Assembly: GCA_035294785.1 (NCBI GenBank)
Contig: DATGKF010000140.1
Coordinates: forward strand, 1 to 64,000
Source: Poindextera sp035294785
Lineage (GTDB): Bacteria; Pseudomonadota; Alphaproteobacteria; Caulobacterales; Caulobacteraceae
Direction of reading: 5' to 3'
DNA length: 64,000 bases
A model generated the notes under the pieces. The model did no database searches, was not told where the DNA came from, and saw only the letters and a program-made list of their open reading frames with translations. This document shows positions 40,164 through 48,541 of the stretch, piece after piece. Made by a program: the position numbers and the translations under genes. Positions within the stretch are counted from its first letter, which is position 1. Every line of letters begins with the position of its first letter.

Positions 40164-40933
40164 GCGTGCGCTTCCAGGCCGCCGAGGAAGTCGAGAACCG
40201 CGCGGTTGAACGCCTCGGGCTGGTCGATGTTGGCGGCGTGGCCGGCGTCCGGGATCACCACCTTCTTCGCGCCGGGGATCTTCGCGGCCATGTAGTCGGA
40301 CGCCGCCAGGAAGGGCGTGTCGTTCGCCCCGACCACGACCAGCGCGGGGGCGGAGATCGTCGGCAGCGAGTTCATCACCGCCGCGTCGCGCTGGGTCAGC
40401 ATGCCGCGCGCGGCCTTCGCCAGGCCGTCGGCGGAGCGGTGCCGCACCGCCCGCACCTCGGCCGAGGCGTTCGCCAGCATGCCCAGCCCCTCTTTTTCGA
40501 ACCGTTCGGCCCGGGCGATCGATGTCTTGTTCCAGCCGGCGCGCGCCTCGTCGTTGCGATAGCCTGGGCCGGTGTCGAAGATCAGCAGCGCCGCCACGCG
40601 GTCCGGGTGCGCGCGGTTGAAGGCGAGCGACATGTAGCCGCCCAGCGAGAGGCCGCCGACGATCGCCTTCTCAGCGCCCACGTGGTCGAGCAGGGCGGCC
40701 ATGTCAGCGACGGTGGCCTCCTCGGTGTAGGCGCCCTGGTCTTCGGGATAATCGCTGTCGCCATGGCCGCGCATGTCCCAGATGACCAGCTTGTGCGCCT
40801 TCGACAGCGGCTCGATCTGACCCTTCCACATGCCGCTCGACGAGGAATAGCCGTGGCTGAGCAGGATCACCGGGCCGCTCTGCCCGTGCACCTCGTAGTA
40901 GAGCTCGACCCCGTCGCGGTTCAGCTTGGGCAT
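40160..40933 (-). CDS. Alpha/beta-fold hydrolase
   Basis: The 257-residue cytoplasmic hydrolase has the oxyanion region LLSHGYSSSSGMW, nucleophile Ser96 in GGLSLGG, and a catalytic His in PDAGHAANIDQPEAFN. It is similar to 3-oxoadipate enol-lactonase-like and carboxylesterase members. In an operon with a CoA transferase it may open a lactone or hydrolyse an ester to give the acid that is then activated. It is translationally coupled to the CoA transferase. A long inverted repeat lies just upstream and separates it from the enoyl-CoA hydratase gene. Confidence 0.9.
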   Translation of the reverse strand: MPKLNRDGVELYYEVHGQSGPVILLSHGYSSSSGMWKGQIEPLSKAHKLVIWDMRGHGDSDYPEDQGAYTEEATVADMAALLDHVGAEKAIVGGLSLGGYMSLAFNRAHPDRVAALLIFDTGPGYRNDEARAGWNKTSIARAERFEKEGLGMLANASAEVRAVRHRSADGLAKAARGMLTQRDAAVMNSLPTISAPALVVVGANDTPFLAASDYMAAKIPGAKKVVIPDAGHAANIDQPEAFNRAVLDFLGGLEAHA

Positions 40934-40972
40934 TCGCGTTTCCTCTGCTTCCGGTTCTTATTCAATACCGCT

Positions 40973-41085
40973 CATCCCCGCGAAAGCGGGGACCCAGGCT
41001 TTTTGTGTTGTTGACTGCTTGGTCAGCCTTCGGAGGTTCAGATTCAGCAACGAAAAACGCCTGGGTCCCCGCTTTCGCGGGGATG
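40973..41085. repeat. Long inverted repeat with twin tetraloop hairpins
   Basis: The left arm 40973-40999 and right arm 41059-41085 are perfect reverse complements over 27 bases and are followed inward by related T-rich/A-rich tracts. Within each arm CCCCGC and GCGGGG flank a 4-base loop (GAAA or TTTC). Sequences of this type recur as intergenic palindromes in Caulobacterales and other alphaproteobacteria. It may act as terminator, processing site or REP-like mobile repeat. Confidence 0.8.
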
Positions 41086-41143
41086 ATCGGGATGGGGGAA
41101 CCGCCACCTCCTTGCGTTCGCGCTGGCTCATCTAGTCTGGACC

Positions 41144-41935
41144 TTAAGCGCCGACGAAGGCGCCGGGGCGGCGTTCGGAAACGGCGCGGACGCCCTCGCG
41201 ATAGTCGGCCGTCTTGCGCAGCCAGGACTGTTCGACGAACTCGTGGTCGGTCATCGCCCGCACCGCCTCGGCCAGGCCCTTGCGCAGCGTGGCGCGGGTC
41301 GACTGGACGGCCAGCGGCGCGTTCTCGGCGATCTCGCGCGCGAGGCGAAGGGCGGCGGGCCGGAGCTCGTCCAACGGGACGAGATCGTCGGCGAGGCCGA
41401 TGGCCACGGCCTCCTCGCCCGGCACGCGGCGGCCGGTCTGCATCATCAGCGCCGCCTTCTGCAGCCCGATCAGCCGCGGCAGCGTGTGCGAAAGGCCGAA
41501 GCCCGGGTGGAAGCCCAGCTTGACGAAGTTGGCGGCGAAGCGCGCCTCCGGCGCGGCGATGCGGAAATCGGCGACCAGCGCGAGGCCGAGGCCCGCGCCC
41601 ACCGCCGCGCCCTGCACGGCGGCCACGATCGGTTTTTTGTTGGAGAACAGCCTGACCGCCTCGTCGTAGAGCGGGTTGCCGCTCACGGCGGCGTCCGAGA
41701 CGCCCGACTGCGCCGCGCTCTGCGGGGTGACCAGATCGGCCCCGCCACAAAAGACGCGTCCGGCGGTGGCGAGCACGATACTCCGGCAGTCCTTCTCCTC
41801 GTCGAGGTCGACGAGCGCGTCGGCCAGGTCGCGCATCAAATCGACGCTGACATGATTGTTCGGCGGCCGGTCGACCTCGACCAGCGCCACATGCCCGTCG
41901 AGCGCGACGGAAACGTCGCCGTACTTGGACTTCAT
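41144..41935 (-). CDS. Enoyl-CoA hydratase/isomerase family protein
   Basis: This 263-residue crotonase-fold protein has both oxyanion-hole segments (GRVFCGGADL and QGAAVGAGLGLALVADF) and a C-terminal ERRPGAFVGA tail. At the place where hydratases carry the first catalytic Glu, the sequence is FVKLGFHPGFG without Glu, so the reaction may be isomerisation or another crotonase chemistry rather than plain hydration. Its start overlaps the acyl-CoA dehydrogenase stop by four bases. The two act on successive steps of a CoA-ester pathway. Confidence 0.9.
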   Translation of the reverse strand: MKSKYGDVSVALDGHVALVEVDRPPNNHVSVDLMRDLADALVDLDEEKDCRSIVLATAGRVFCGGADLVTPQSAAQSGVSDAAVSGNPLYDEAVRLFSNKKPIVAAVQGAAVGAGLGLALVADFRIAAPEARFAANFVKLGFHPGFGLSHTLPRLIGLQKAALMMQTGRRVPGEEAVAIGLADDLVPLDELRPAALRLAREIAENAPLAVQSTRATLRKGLAEAVRAMTDHEFVEQSWLRKTADYREGVRAVSERRPGAFVGA

Positions 41936-43098
41936 CGCCGTCCTCCCAAAAGCCTGCGGGCCACGTTCCAGGTGTGCACCTCGGTCGGACCCTCGTAGAT
42001 GCGCATGATGCGCAGTTTCGCCGCCATCTGCTGCAGCGGCAGCTCGCGAGTCATGCCCATGGCGCCATAGGTCTGCATCGCGCGGTCGACGACCTCGGTG
42101 GCCATCTCGGTCGCATAGGCCTTGATCATCGACATCTCGAGCCGCACGTCGCGGCCCTGGTCCAGCTTCCAGGCGCAGTCGTAGGTCATCAGCCGCGCCG
42201 CGTGGATGCGGGTGGCGGCGTCGGCGATCCAGCCTTGGATCACTCCGCGCTCGGACAGCGGCAGGCCGAACGTCACCCGCTGCGGCGCATACTCGATCAT
42301 CATGTCCAGCGCCCGCTGCGCCATGCCGATGGACCAGGCGGCCATCTGGATGCGGCGCGTGCCGAGCCGCAGCTGCATCGGCGCAAAGCCGTTGCCCTCG
42401 GTCCCCAAGAGCTTCCAGCCGGGCACGCGGCAGTCCTCGATGGCGATCTCGTAGGTCGTCGCGCCGCCCACCATCGGGATGGCGCGCAGCACGTTGAAGC
42501 CGGGCGTGCCCTTGTCGACCAGGAAGGCGGAGATGCCGCCGCGAGAACGCTTCTCCCTGTCGGTCAGCGCCATCACGATGGTGAAGTCCGCGTCCGCCGC
42601 GCGGCTGATCCAGATTTTGCGCCCGTTGATCACCCAGTCGTCGCCGTCGCGTTCGGCGTGGGTGGTCATGCCGGCCGGATCGCCGCCGGCGCCGGGCTCT
42701 GAAATGGCGATGGCCGATACGGTCTCGCCGCGCACGTAGGGCTCGAGATAGGCGACGCGCTGCTGGTCGTTCACCGTCGCCATCAGCATACGAAGGTTCG
42801 GCGAGTCCGGCGGCAGCGTGTAGGGCGTGACCGTCTTGCCCAGCTCCTCGTTGACGCCGATCAGCGCCACGGCCGGCAGGTCGGAGCCGCCGATGTCCTC
42901 CGGCGCGTCCAGGCCCCAGAGACCGAGTTCCTTCGATCGCGCGTCGATGCGGATGCGGTCGGCGTCGTCGATGCCGAGGCCCTTGCCCGCCGCCTCGCGC
43001 GCCAGGACGCCCGCTTCGAGCGGCATGAGCTCGTCGGCGACAAAGCGCGTGACGAGGTCCTTGAGCATGCGGTGCTCTTCGGCCAGCTCGAAGTCCAT
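41932..43098 (-). CDS. Acyl-CoA dehydrogenase (complete catalytic Glu motif)
   Basis: The 388-residue enzyme starts at MDFELAEEHRML, with GGGAGG before ATG 43098. It has the FAD domain motif ISEPGAGGDPAGM and ends with MRIYEGPTEVHTWNVARRLLG, in which the catalytic Glu of MCAD-type enzymes is present, unlike the three tandem paralogs in this window. It resembles the ACAD10/11-like and cyclic-acid dehydrogenase groups. It is first in the leftward operon with the enoyl-CoA hydratase. Confidence 0.93.
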   Translation of the reverse strand: MDFELAEEHRMLKDLVTRFVADELMPLEAGVLAREAAGKGLGIDDADRIRIDARSKELGLWGLDAPEDIGGSDLPAVALIGVNEELGKTVTPYTLPPDSPNLRMLMATVNDQQRVAYLEPYVRGETVSAIAISEPGAGGDPAGMTTHAERDGDDWVINGRKIWISRAADADFTIVMALTDREKRSRGGISAFLVDKGTPGFNVLRAIPMVGGATTYEIAIEDCRVPGWKLLGTEGNGFAPMQLRLGTRRIQMAAWSIGMAQRALDMMIEYAPQRVTFGLPLSERGVIQGWIADAATRIHAARLMTYDCAWKLDQGRDVRLEMSMIKAYATEMATEVVDRAMQTYGAMGMTRELPLQQMAAKLRIMRIYEGPTEVHTWNVARRLLGGRR

Positions 43099-43286
43099 GC
43101 CGCCTCCCCGGGCTGGTCGCTCAAAGGCCGCCAACCTCGGATCGACTTGAGACTCAGACGGCAACCGGCGTCAACGCGCCCCCGCCGCTTCCGGCTGCCT
43201 CATGCTGCTTGCACGACGTCGCCCAATGGCGGAGCGTTGCGGCCACGCTTAGCCACCTGCCCAAGGCGACGATCGGCAGACACAAG

Positions 43287-43922
43287 ATGAAGCCACAGTT
43301 CAGCCTCGCCGCCCTGCTCGCGGCCGTCGCGCTCGGCGCCTGCCATCGCGCGCCCGCGCCTGCGAACACGGCCACGCCCAGCGCCGCGCCGCCCGTGTCC
43401 ACAGCCGCCGCGTCCGCCCCGGCCCCACCCGCCGGCGGCGAGACGCCCACGGCGTTCGTCACCCGCGTGCTCGCATCCTATCAGCCGAACGGCCAGCAGT
43501 GGGCCAACACGGGCACCGAAGCCGCCGACGCAGCCCAGCAGGCGTGGCTGCAGAAATACGAAGCCGAGGTCTACGACCCGGATTTCCTGAAACTGGTCAA
43601 CGACAACAGCCAGCTCGCGGCCGACAAGTCCGGCGGGATGGACCTCGACTACGACCCCTTCTGTCAGTGCCAGGGGGCCGGGGCGATCTATTCGGTGGTC
43701 TCGGCCCACGCCGACGGCGCCCGCTACGACGTGGTGGTCAAGAGCGACGAAAAGCAACAGGGGCCTTGGACCTTCGTGCTCACCCGGTCCGGGGCAGGCT
43801 GGCGCGTCTTCGACGTACTCGAGCAGACGGGCCGCTCCGTGCGCGCGACGCTGACCCAGCACAATGCCTGCCTGCGCGCCGCAAAGACCGAAACCGAGGG
43901 CGACAAGTGCGTCTCGAACTGA
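43287..43922 (+). CDS. DUF3828-type lipoprotein
   Basis: This 211-residue protein has a lipoprotein signal peptide (ALLAAVALGAC, lipidated Cys at about residue 18), a long Ala/Pro/Thr-rich low-complexity linker (about 20-55) and a C-terminal domain carrying DYDPFCQCQG, the cysteine motif I associate with DUF3828. The function of the family is not known. It is in the periplasm, anchored to a membrane. It lies between oppositely oriented genes and looks monocistronic. Its 3' end is 19 bases from the convergent MFS gene. Confidence 0.75.
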   Translation: MKPQFSLAALLAAVALGACHRAPAPANTATPSAAPPVSTAAASAPAPPAGGETPTAFVTRVLASYQPNGQQWANTGTEAADAAQQAWLQKYEAEVYDPDFLKLVNDNSQLAADKSGGMDLDYDPFCQCQGAGAIYSVVSAHADGARYDVVVKSDEKQQGPWTFVLTRSGAGWRVFDVLEQTGRSVRATLTQHNACLRAAKTETEGDKCVSN

Positions 43923-43941
43923 AGCCCGCGCTCCAGGCGGC

Positions 43942-45414
43942 CTAGTCCTCGACCGGCGTCAACGCGCCCAGCGACATCGGTTCGGGCTGGGTTTGCCTCG
44001 ACGTCCGCCCCGAGACCTCGGCGGCGATGTCGTGGGGCAGCGGCAGGAAGAAGAACAGACCCACGAAGGTCAGGGCGCCGATGATGAAGAAGGCCGGCGT
44101 CACGTCTGACGCCTGCAACGCGTGGCCCGTGTGGCCATGGCGCAGGAAGCTGAGCAGGATCGCGGCGAAGCCGATGCCAAGGCTCTGCGACAGCTGTTGC
44201 GCCATCGAGGCGAGCGATGAGGCGCGGCTCATGCGCGGCGGGTCGACGTCGGCGTAGGCCATGGCGTTGAGCGCGGTGAACATCAGCGAGCGGAAGAAGC
44301 CGCCGACCAGCAGCGTCGTGATGATCCAGGCGTGCGGCGTCGTCTGCTTGAAGAAGCCGTAGCTCATGAAGATCGCGCCGGTGAGGACGGTGTTCCAGAT
44401 GAGCACGTTCTTGAAGCCGAGCCAGGCGATGATTGGCCGCGCGGTGACCTTCATCAACAGCGCGCCGGCGGCGCTGGTGAAGGTGATCAGCCCCGCCTCC
44501 AGCGGCGACATGCCGAAGCCCATCTGCAGCAGAAGCGCGAGCAGGAAGGGCGTCGAGCCCATGGCCATGCGCAGCGGTGTGCCGCCGATGGTCGAGGTCA
44601 TGAACGACGGCAGCTTGAGCACGGAGAGATCGAGGATGGCGTGCGGCGTCCGCCGCGCGTGCCAAGCGTACGCGCCCATGCAGAGGAGGCCGCCGATGAG
44701 GAGGCCCGCCACGCCATAGAAGGGCATCAGGCCGCGGCCGAGGTTCTCGAAGCCATAGACGATGCCGGCGAAGCCGAAGCCGGTGAGCACGAAGCCGCGC
44801 CAGTCCAGCTTGTGCTCGCCCTCCTCGCGGACGTTCTCGATGAAGATCGAGACCAGGATCACGCCCAGGATGGCCACCGGGATGTTGATGAAGAAGATCC
44901 AGCGCCAGGAGAAATAGGTGACGATGAAGCCGCCGACCGGCGGGCCGAGCACGGGCCCCAGCATGGCCGGCATGGTGAGGTACGACATCGCCCTGACGAG
45001 CTCCGACTTGGGCACGCTCCTGAGCAGCACCAGGCGCCCGACCGGGGCCATCATGGCGCCGGCCATGCCCTGGAAGATGCGCGCCGCGACCAGCTCGGGC
45101 AGGTTCTGCGCCAGTCCGCAGAACAGCGACGAGGTGGCGAAGGTCAGGATGGCGATGCGGAAGATGTTCTTCGCGCCGAAGCGGTCCGCCGCCCAGCCGC
45201 TGATCGGCAGGAAGACCGCGGCGGCCAGCAGATAGGCGGTGATCGCCAGGTTGAGCGTCACCGCGTCTTCGTGCAGCGAGCGGGCCATCGTCGGCAGCGC
45301 GTTGGAGATGATGGTGGAGTCCAGCGTCTGCATGAAGAGGGCGCAGCCGATGATCATCGGGGCCAGCGCGCCGGCCATGAAGCGCGGACGTTCGACGGTG
45401 TCGGTCCGGCTCAC
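43942..45414 (-). CDS. MFS drug exporter of the DHA2 (EmrB/QacA) family
   Basis: The 490-residue transporter has about 14 predicted membrane segments. DHA2 hallmarks are visible: MQTLDSTIISNALPTM in the first helix (motif D1), GWAADRFGAKNIFR (motif A) and MLGPVLGPPVGGFIV (motif C). It exports amphipathic drugs or organic acids using the proton gradient. Its start overlaps the stop of the MarR gene by four bases, so the MarR protein is its direct regulator in one transcript. No HlyD-type adaptor is present, so it exports to the periplasm. Confidence 0.93.
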   Translation of the reverse strand: MSRTDTVERPRFMAGALAPMIIGCALFMQTLDSTIISNALPTMARSLHEDAVTLNLAITAYLLAAAVFLPISGWAADRFGAKNIFRIAILTFATSSLFCGLAQNLPELVAARIFQGMAGAMMAPVGRLVLLRSVPKSELVRAMSYLTMPAMLGPVLGPPVGGFIVTYFSWRWIFFINIPVAILGVILVSIFIENVREEGEHKLDWRGFVLTGFGFAGIVYGFENLGRGLMPFYGVAGLLIGGLLCMGAYAWHARRTPHAILDLSVLKLPSFMTSTIGGTPLRMAMGSTPFLLALLLQMGFGMSPLEAGLITFTSAAGALLMKVTARPIIAWLGFKNVLIWNTVLTGAIFMSYGFFKQTTPHAWIITTLLVGGFFRSLMFTALNAMAYADVDPPRMSRASSLASMAQQLSQSLGIGFAAILLSFLRHGHTGHALQASDVTPAFFIIGALTFVGLFFFLPLPHDIAAEVSGRTSRQTQPEPMSLGALTPVED

Positions 45415-45869
45415 GCGGGGTCTCCCGCGATCTCGGCCAAGGGGGCGAGCGCTCCCGCAAGCGCTGCGCGCGCCTCGGGCGTCAGCGCGGCCAGGCGGAC
45501 GGCCAGCCAGTCGTTGCGGCGGCGGCGAACGGCGTCCAGCGCCTTCTTGCCGGCGGCGGTGATAGCGAGGCCGAAGCGGCGCTTGTCTTCCTCTGGCGGC
45601 GGCAGCCGGCGGACCCAGCCGGCGGCTTCGAGGCGCTTGACGTGCGCGCTCATGGTCGGGCGCGACGTCTGCTCCCGCTCGGCCAGTTCGGACACGCCGA
45701 TCCCCTCCCGCTTGGAGACGGCGGTCAGTAGCGTCGCGTCCAGCGGCGTGAGCCCCAGCGGCTGCGCCTCGCGGCGAAGCATGCGGCTGATTTTCAGGAT
45801 CGAGGGACGCAAGCCATCGGCCAGCGTCGCCACATCGGCCTCACGCGGCCGGGTAAGCACGGTTGTCAT
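45411..45869 (-). CDS. MarR-family regulator of the MFS exporter
   Basis: This 152-residue MarR protein has a winged helix at about residues 45-105 (TPLDATLLTAVSKREGIGVS, ELAEREQTSRPTMSAHVKRL, then the wing with EEDKRRFGLAIT). It is the first gene of the operon with the exporter. A perfect 23-base palindrome covers its own -10 element, so it autorepresses together with the transporter. Neither a Shine-Dalgarno sequence nor room for one exists before the ATG if the promoter is as predicted, implying a leaderless or near-leaderless message. Confidence 0.92.
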   Translation of the reverse strand: MTTVLTRPREADVATLADGLRPSILKISRMLRREAQPLGLTPLDATLLTAVSKREGIGVSELAEREQTSRPTMSAHVKRLEAAGWVRRLPPPEEDKRRFGLAITAAGKKALDAVRRRRNDWLAVRLAALTPEARAALAGALAPLAEIAGDPA

Positions 45870-45876
45870 GATGGCC

Positions 45877-45907
45877 GATAGTTAGGTCGCCTAACTATCT
45901 TTGTCAA
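45877..45907 (-). promoter_or_regulatory. MarR operator overlapping a consensus promoter
   Basis: On the minus strand TTGACA (45907-45902) and TAACTA (45884-45879) are 17 bases apart. A perfect inverted repeat, GATAGTTAGG and CCTAACTATC around TCG (45877-45899), covers the spacer and -10. The predicted transcription start is near 45872, three bases before the ATG. Repression by occlusion is the obvious reading. Confidence 0.8.
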
Positions 45908-45919
45908 CAGCTGCTCAAA

Positions 45920-45945
45920 CCCTCTCCCCGCGCGCGGGGAGAGGG
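45920..45945. repeat. 26-base perfect GC palindrome
   Basis: Two 13-base arms (CCCTCTCCCCGCG and its complement) abut exactly, followed by GGCAGGGTGAGGGG-type sequence. Similar intergenic palindromes with this tail are widespread in high-GC proteobacterial genomes. It sits between the MarR promoter and the 3' end of the gene at 46063 and may act as a terminator for the latter. Confidence 0.65.
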
Positions 45946-46062
45946 CAGGGTGAGGGGCCGCACTCGCGCAGCCTATCGTTCGCGGCGTGGCGCGCTGGGC
46001 GTCAGCTGAAACGCGCGCGTCGCCGATCCGCCAGACGCCCATCGGCGCCAGCAACCTTGCAA

Positions 46063-46773
46063 CTATCTGCCAGGGACTCGGCTTAGATCTTCGTTGATTA
46101 GTCCGATGCGTGTGTAGCCATCGTGACTCAACTGCTCCAGCGCCCGGGCGAACTGGGCGAAGGTCACGCCGGCGTCAGCGCGAACCAGTACCCGCTCCGC
46201 CGTAGGATTGTCTGACGCAACCGCTTTCCGCAGGGCCCCTGCAAGGCCGCCGAGGCTGGTGCGTAGCGTCATGCCCGAACGCCCCACCACGACTAGCGAT
46301 CCATCCTCGTTCAACGAGATATACGCGGGCTCCTTCGGGCAAATGGGTGCGTCCGGCTCAGGCGAAGCCGTACAAGGGCCCGGGCCGCCCAATCCGCCCA
46401 TTCGAAGGGCGACCGCGACCTGGCCGACAATGTGCAGCTCACGCACTCCACAATCTTCCAACCAATTCGCAACCCGCATGAAGAACGCGTAGCTGGCCCG
46501 CGGATCGGACCCAATGATCACGCCCCTAGCAGCGGCCGACTCCTCGCCGAAGCCATGACATGTCGCCTGGCCCGCCCGCAGGGCGTCGGACGAGATGATC
46601 ACCGCGCTGGGGCTTGCACTCTCGCGAATGGCGACACGTCCGTCGTGCGAGATGGAAACATCGGGCTGCGAGTAGTCGGACGCCCCGACAACCAACCTCG
46701 TCGCCGCACCAACGCCTGGACACGCGGCCAACAGCAAGCCCACGCCAATGCTGGCGCTGATCGATCGCCCCAT
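46063..46773 (-). CDS. Putative lipoprotein with two ExbD/TolR-like domains
   Basis: The 236-residue protein starts with a signal peptide containing LLAAC (probable lipid-anchored Cys). The rest looks like two tandem copies of the ExbD/TolR periplasmic fold. The first (about 38-125) has PDVSISHDGRVAIRE and the second (about 150-232) has YISLNEDGSLVVVG, then VLVRADAGVTFAQFARALEQ and GYTRIGLINE, which match the ExbD strand-helix-strand pattern. The usual N-terminal membrane helix with its Asp is missing, and no ExbB/TolQ gene is near. GGAGGA precedes the ATG. Function unknown; it could be a peptidoglycan- or TonB-type binding protein. Confidence 0.6.
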   Translation of the reverse strand: MGRSISASIGVGLLLAACPGVGAATRLVVGASDYSQPDVSISHDGRVAIRESASPSAVIISSDALRAGQATCHGFGEESAAARGVIIGSDPRASYAFFMRVANWLEDCGVRELHIVGQVAVALRMGGLGGPGPCTASPEPDAPICPKEPAYISLNEDGSLVVVGRSGMTLRTSLGGLAGALRKAVASDNPTAERVLVRADAGVTFAQFARALEQLSHDGYTRIGLINEDLSRVPGR

Positions 46774-46856
46774 CGGTCCTCCACCCCCTGCTACGGACCA
46801 CCCGTTACGAATGCAATCGGAGCGATCAGGTCGCGGACGTCGTCCTCGGTCGGTCG

Positions 46857-48398
46857 CTACCCTTGCAACGCTCTCCGCACTTCCGGCAGCGGGTCGTCGA
46901 CGACCTGGCTCTCGAGGTTGAAGATCATCGTCGCGCGGCGGCCGGCGTCGTAGGCCGGCCAGTCGGGGAGCGCGGCGGCGGCGGGCTTGCCGGTGCGCGC
47001 AAACGCCAGCCAGGCTTCGCTCATCTGCTCGGCGACGGCTTGCGGCTCGTCGCCCCGGCCCATGAAGTCGCGGGCGCGCTCGACGTTGTCGAACACCAGC
47101 GGGATCTCCAGCGCGTGCGGGCATTTCAGCATGCCGCGCCCCACCGGCGTCTCCCAGGTCAGCATGTACATGTAGACCGGCCCGGCCTTCTGCGCGGCTT
47201 TGCGCTCCGCGAGCGTGATCGAGCCCGCCCACATGCCCTGGGCCGTCTGCACGGCGCAGATCAGGTGCGTCGGGCCGTAGTCCGGATAGGCGCGGCGGAG
47301 CGCCGCCAGCACGGCGTCGGCCTTGTCGCCCAGCGCCGCCTTGGCGCGCTTCTCGACGTCCTCCTCGGTGTGCTCGCCCCACTTCGGATCGCCGCGCACG
47401 AACAGAGTCGCCTCGTCCTTGTTGGTGCCGATCATCACCGGCACGTCGGCCGAGATGGCCGGGGCGTCCGGGTGGAACGGGTCGCGCGGCAGGGCGATGC
47501 CGTCGATGCAGGGGCTGAAGCCCGCCATCGGCCCTTGCGCGCCGAGCGCGGCCGACGCCGCCGCCTGGATGTCGGCGGCGCTGATCGTCTGGAGCTTGCC
47601 GAGGTCGCCGGGCGCGACGCCCAGCTTGTCGAGCAGCGCCTTGGCGTTCTCGGTCGCCTTGGCGGTGGGGACGGCGCGCAGGCCCGGGCCGCTTTGGATG
47701 ATCGCCTTGTGGAAGAGGCCGTGCGCCGGCGGCATCGCCTGCAGCATCGAGACCTTAGCCCCGCCGCCGCTCTCGCCGAAGATGGTGACGTTGGCCGGGT
47801 CGCCGCCGAAGTTGGCGATGTTGTCGCGCACCCACTCGAGCACGAGCACGATGTCGAGCATGCCGGCCTGGCCCGACGACGGATCGCCGCCGAGCTCGCC
47901 CAGGTGCAGGTAGCCGAAGACGTTCAGGCGGTGGTTGACGGTCACCGTCACCACGTCGCCGCGGCGGGCGAGATTGCCGCCGTCGTACATGGCCGCGCCA
48001 CCGGAGCCGTTCGAGAAGCCGCCGCCGTGCAGCCACACCATCACCGGCCGCTTGCCGGTCAGCCCCTGCGTCCAGACGTTGATGAACAGGCAGTCCTCGT
48101 CGGTGCCCGGCTGGCCCGGCGCCGCCGGATCGCCGTTCGAGCGGCCGCCGGTCTTCTCGCCCGGCGCGATGCCGGCCTGGATGGCCGGCGCGCCGAGGCT
48201 GGTCGCATCGGCGACCTCCGTCCACGGCTTCGGCCGTTGCGGGGGCTTGAAGCGCAGCGCGCCCACCGGCGGCGCGCCATAGCGCACGCCCTTGAAGACG
48301 TGCAGCACGTCCTCGCGATAGCCCTGCACGGGGCCGTTGGTGGTCTGGACGGTCTGCGTGCGGTCCAGTTCGCGCACGGCGTCTTGCACGTCGGTCAT
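46857..48398 (-). CDS. Type-B carboxylesterase/lipase
   Basis: This 513-residue esterase of the cholinesterase-like family has the oxyanion HGGG (His124), nucleophile Ser210 in FGESGGGAK, and N-terminal signatures such as GVRYGAPPVGALRF and EDCLFINVW. It lacks a signal peptide and so is probably cytoplasmic. It hydrolyses carboxylic esters of moderate size. It stands alone, with a 143-base gap to the divergent polysaccharide deacetylase gene. Confidence 0.92.
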   Translation of the reverse strand: MTDVQDAVRELDRTQTVQTTNGPVQGYREDVLHVFKGVRYGAPPVGALRFKPPQRPKPWTEVADATSLGAPAIQAGIAPGEKTGGRSNGDPAAPGQPGTDEDCLFINVWTQGLTGKRPVMVWLHGGGFSNGSGGAAMYDGGNLARRGDVVTVTVNHRLNVFGYLHLGELGGDPSSGQAGMLDIVLVLEWVRDNIANFGGDPANVTIFGESGGGAKVSMLQAMPPAHGLFHKAIIQSGPGLRAVPTAKATENAKALLDKLGVAPGDLGKLQTISAADIQAAASAALGAQGPMAGFSPCIDGIALPRDPFHPDAPAISADVPVMIGTNKDEATLFVRGDPKWGEHTEEDVEKRAKAALGDKADAVLAALRRAYPDYGPTHLICAVQTAQGMWAGSITLAERKAAQKAGPVYMYMLTWETPVGRGMLKCPHALEIPLVFDNVERARDFMGRGDEPQAVAEQMSEAWLAFARTGKPAAAALPDWPAYDAGRRATMIFNLESQVVDDPLPEVRRALQG

Positions 48399-48541
48399 GG
48401 CGTATCCTCTCCTGGAGACGGTCTCTTGCTGCTCTCTAGGATTTCATTCCGCCACGGAAAGCGCGGCGCGCGCAAGGCCGATTGCGGGCGGCCGGGCCTT
48501 GGGTGCAAATCGCGCCGGCGGCCGATGGAGTCCCTCTCGAA

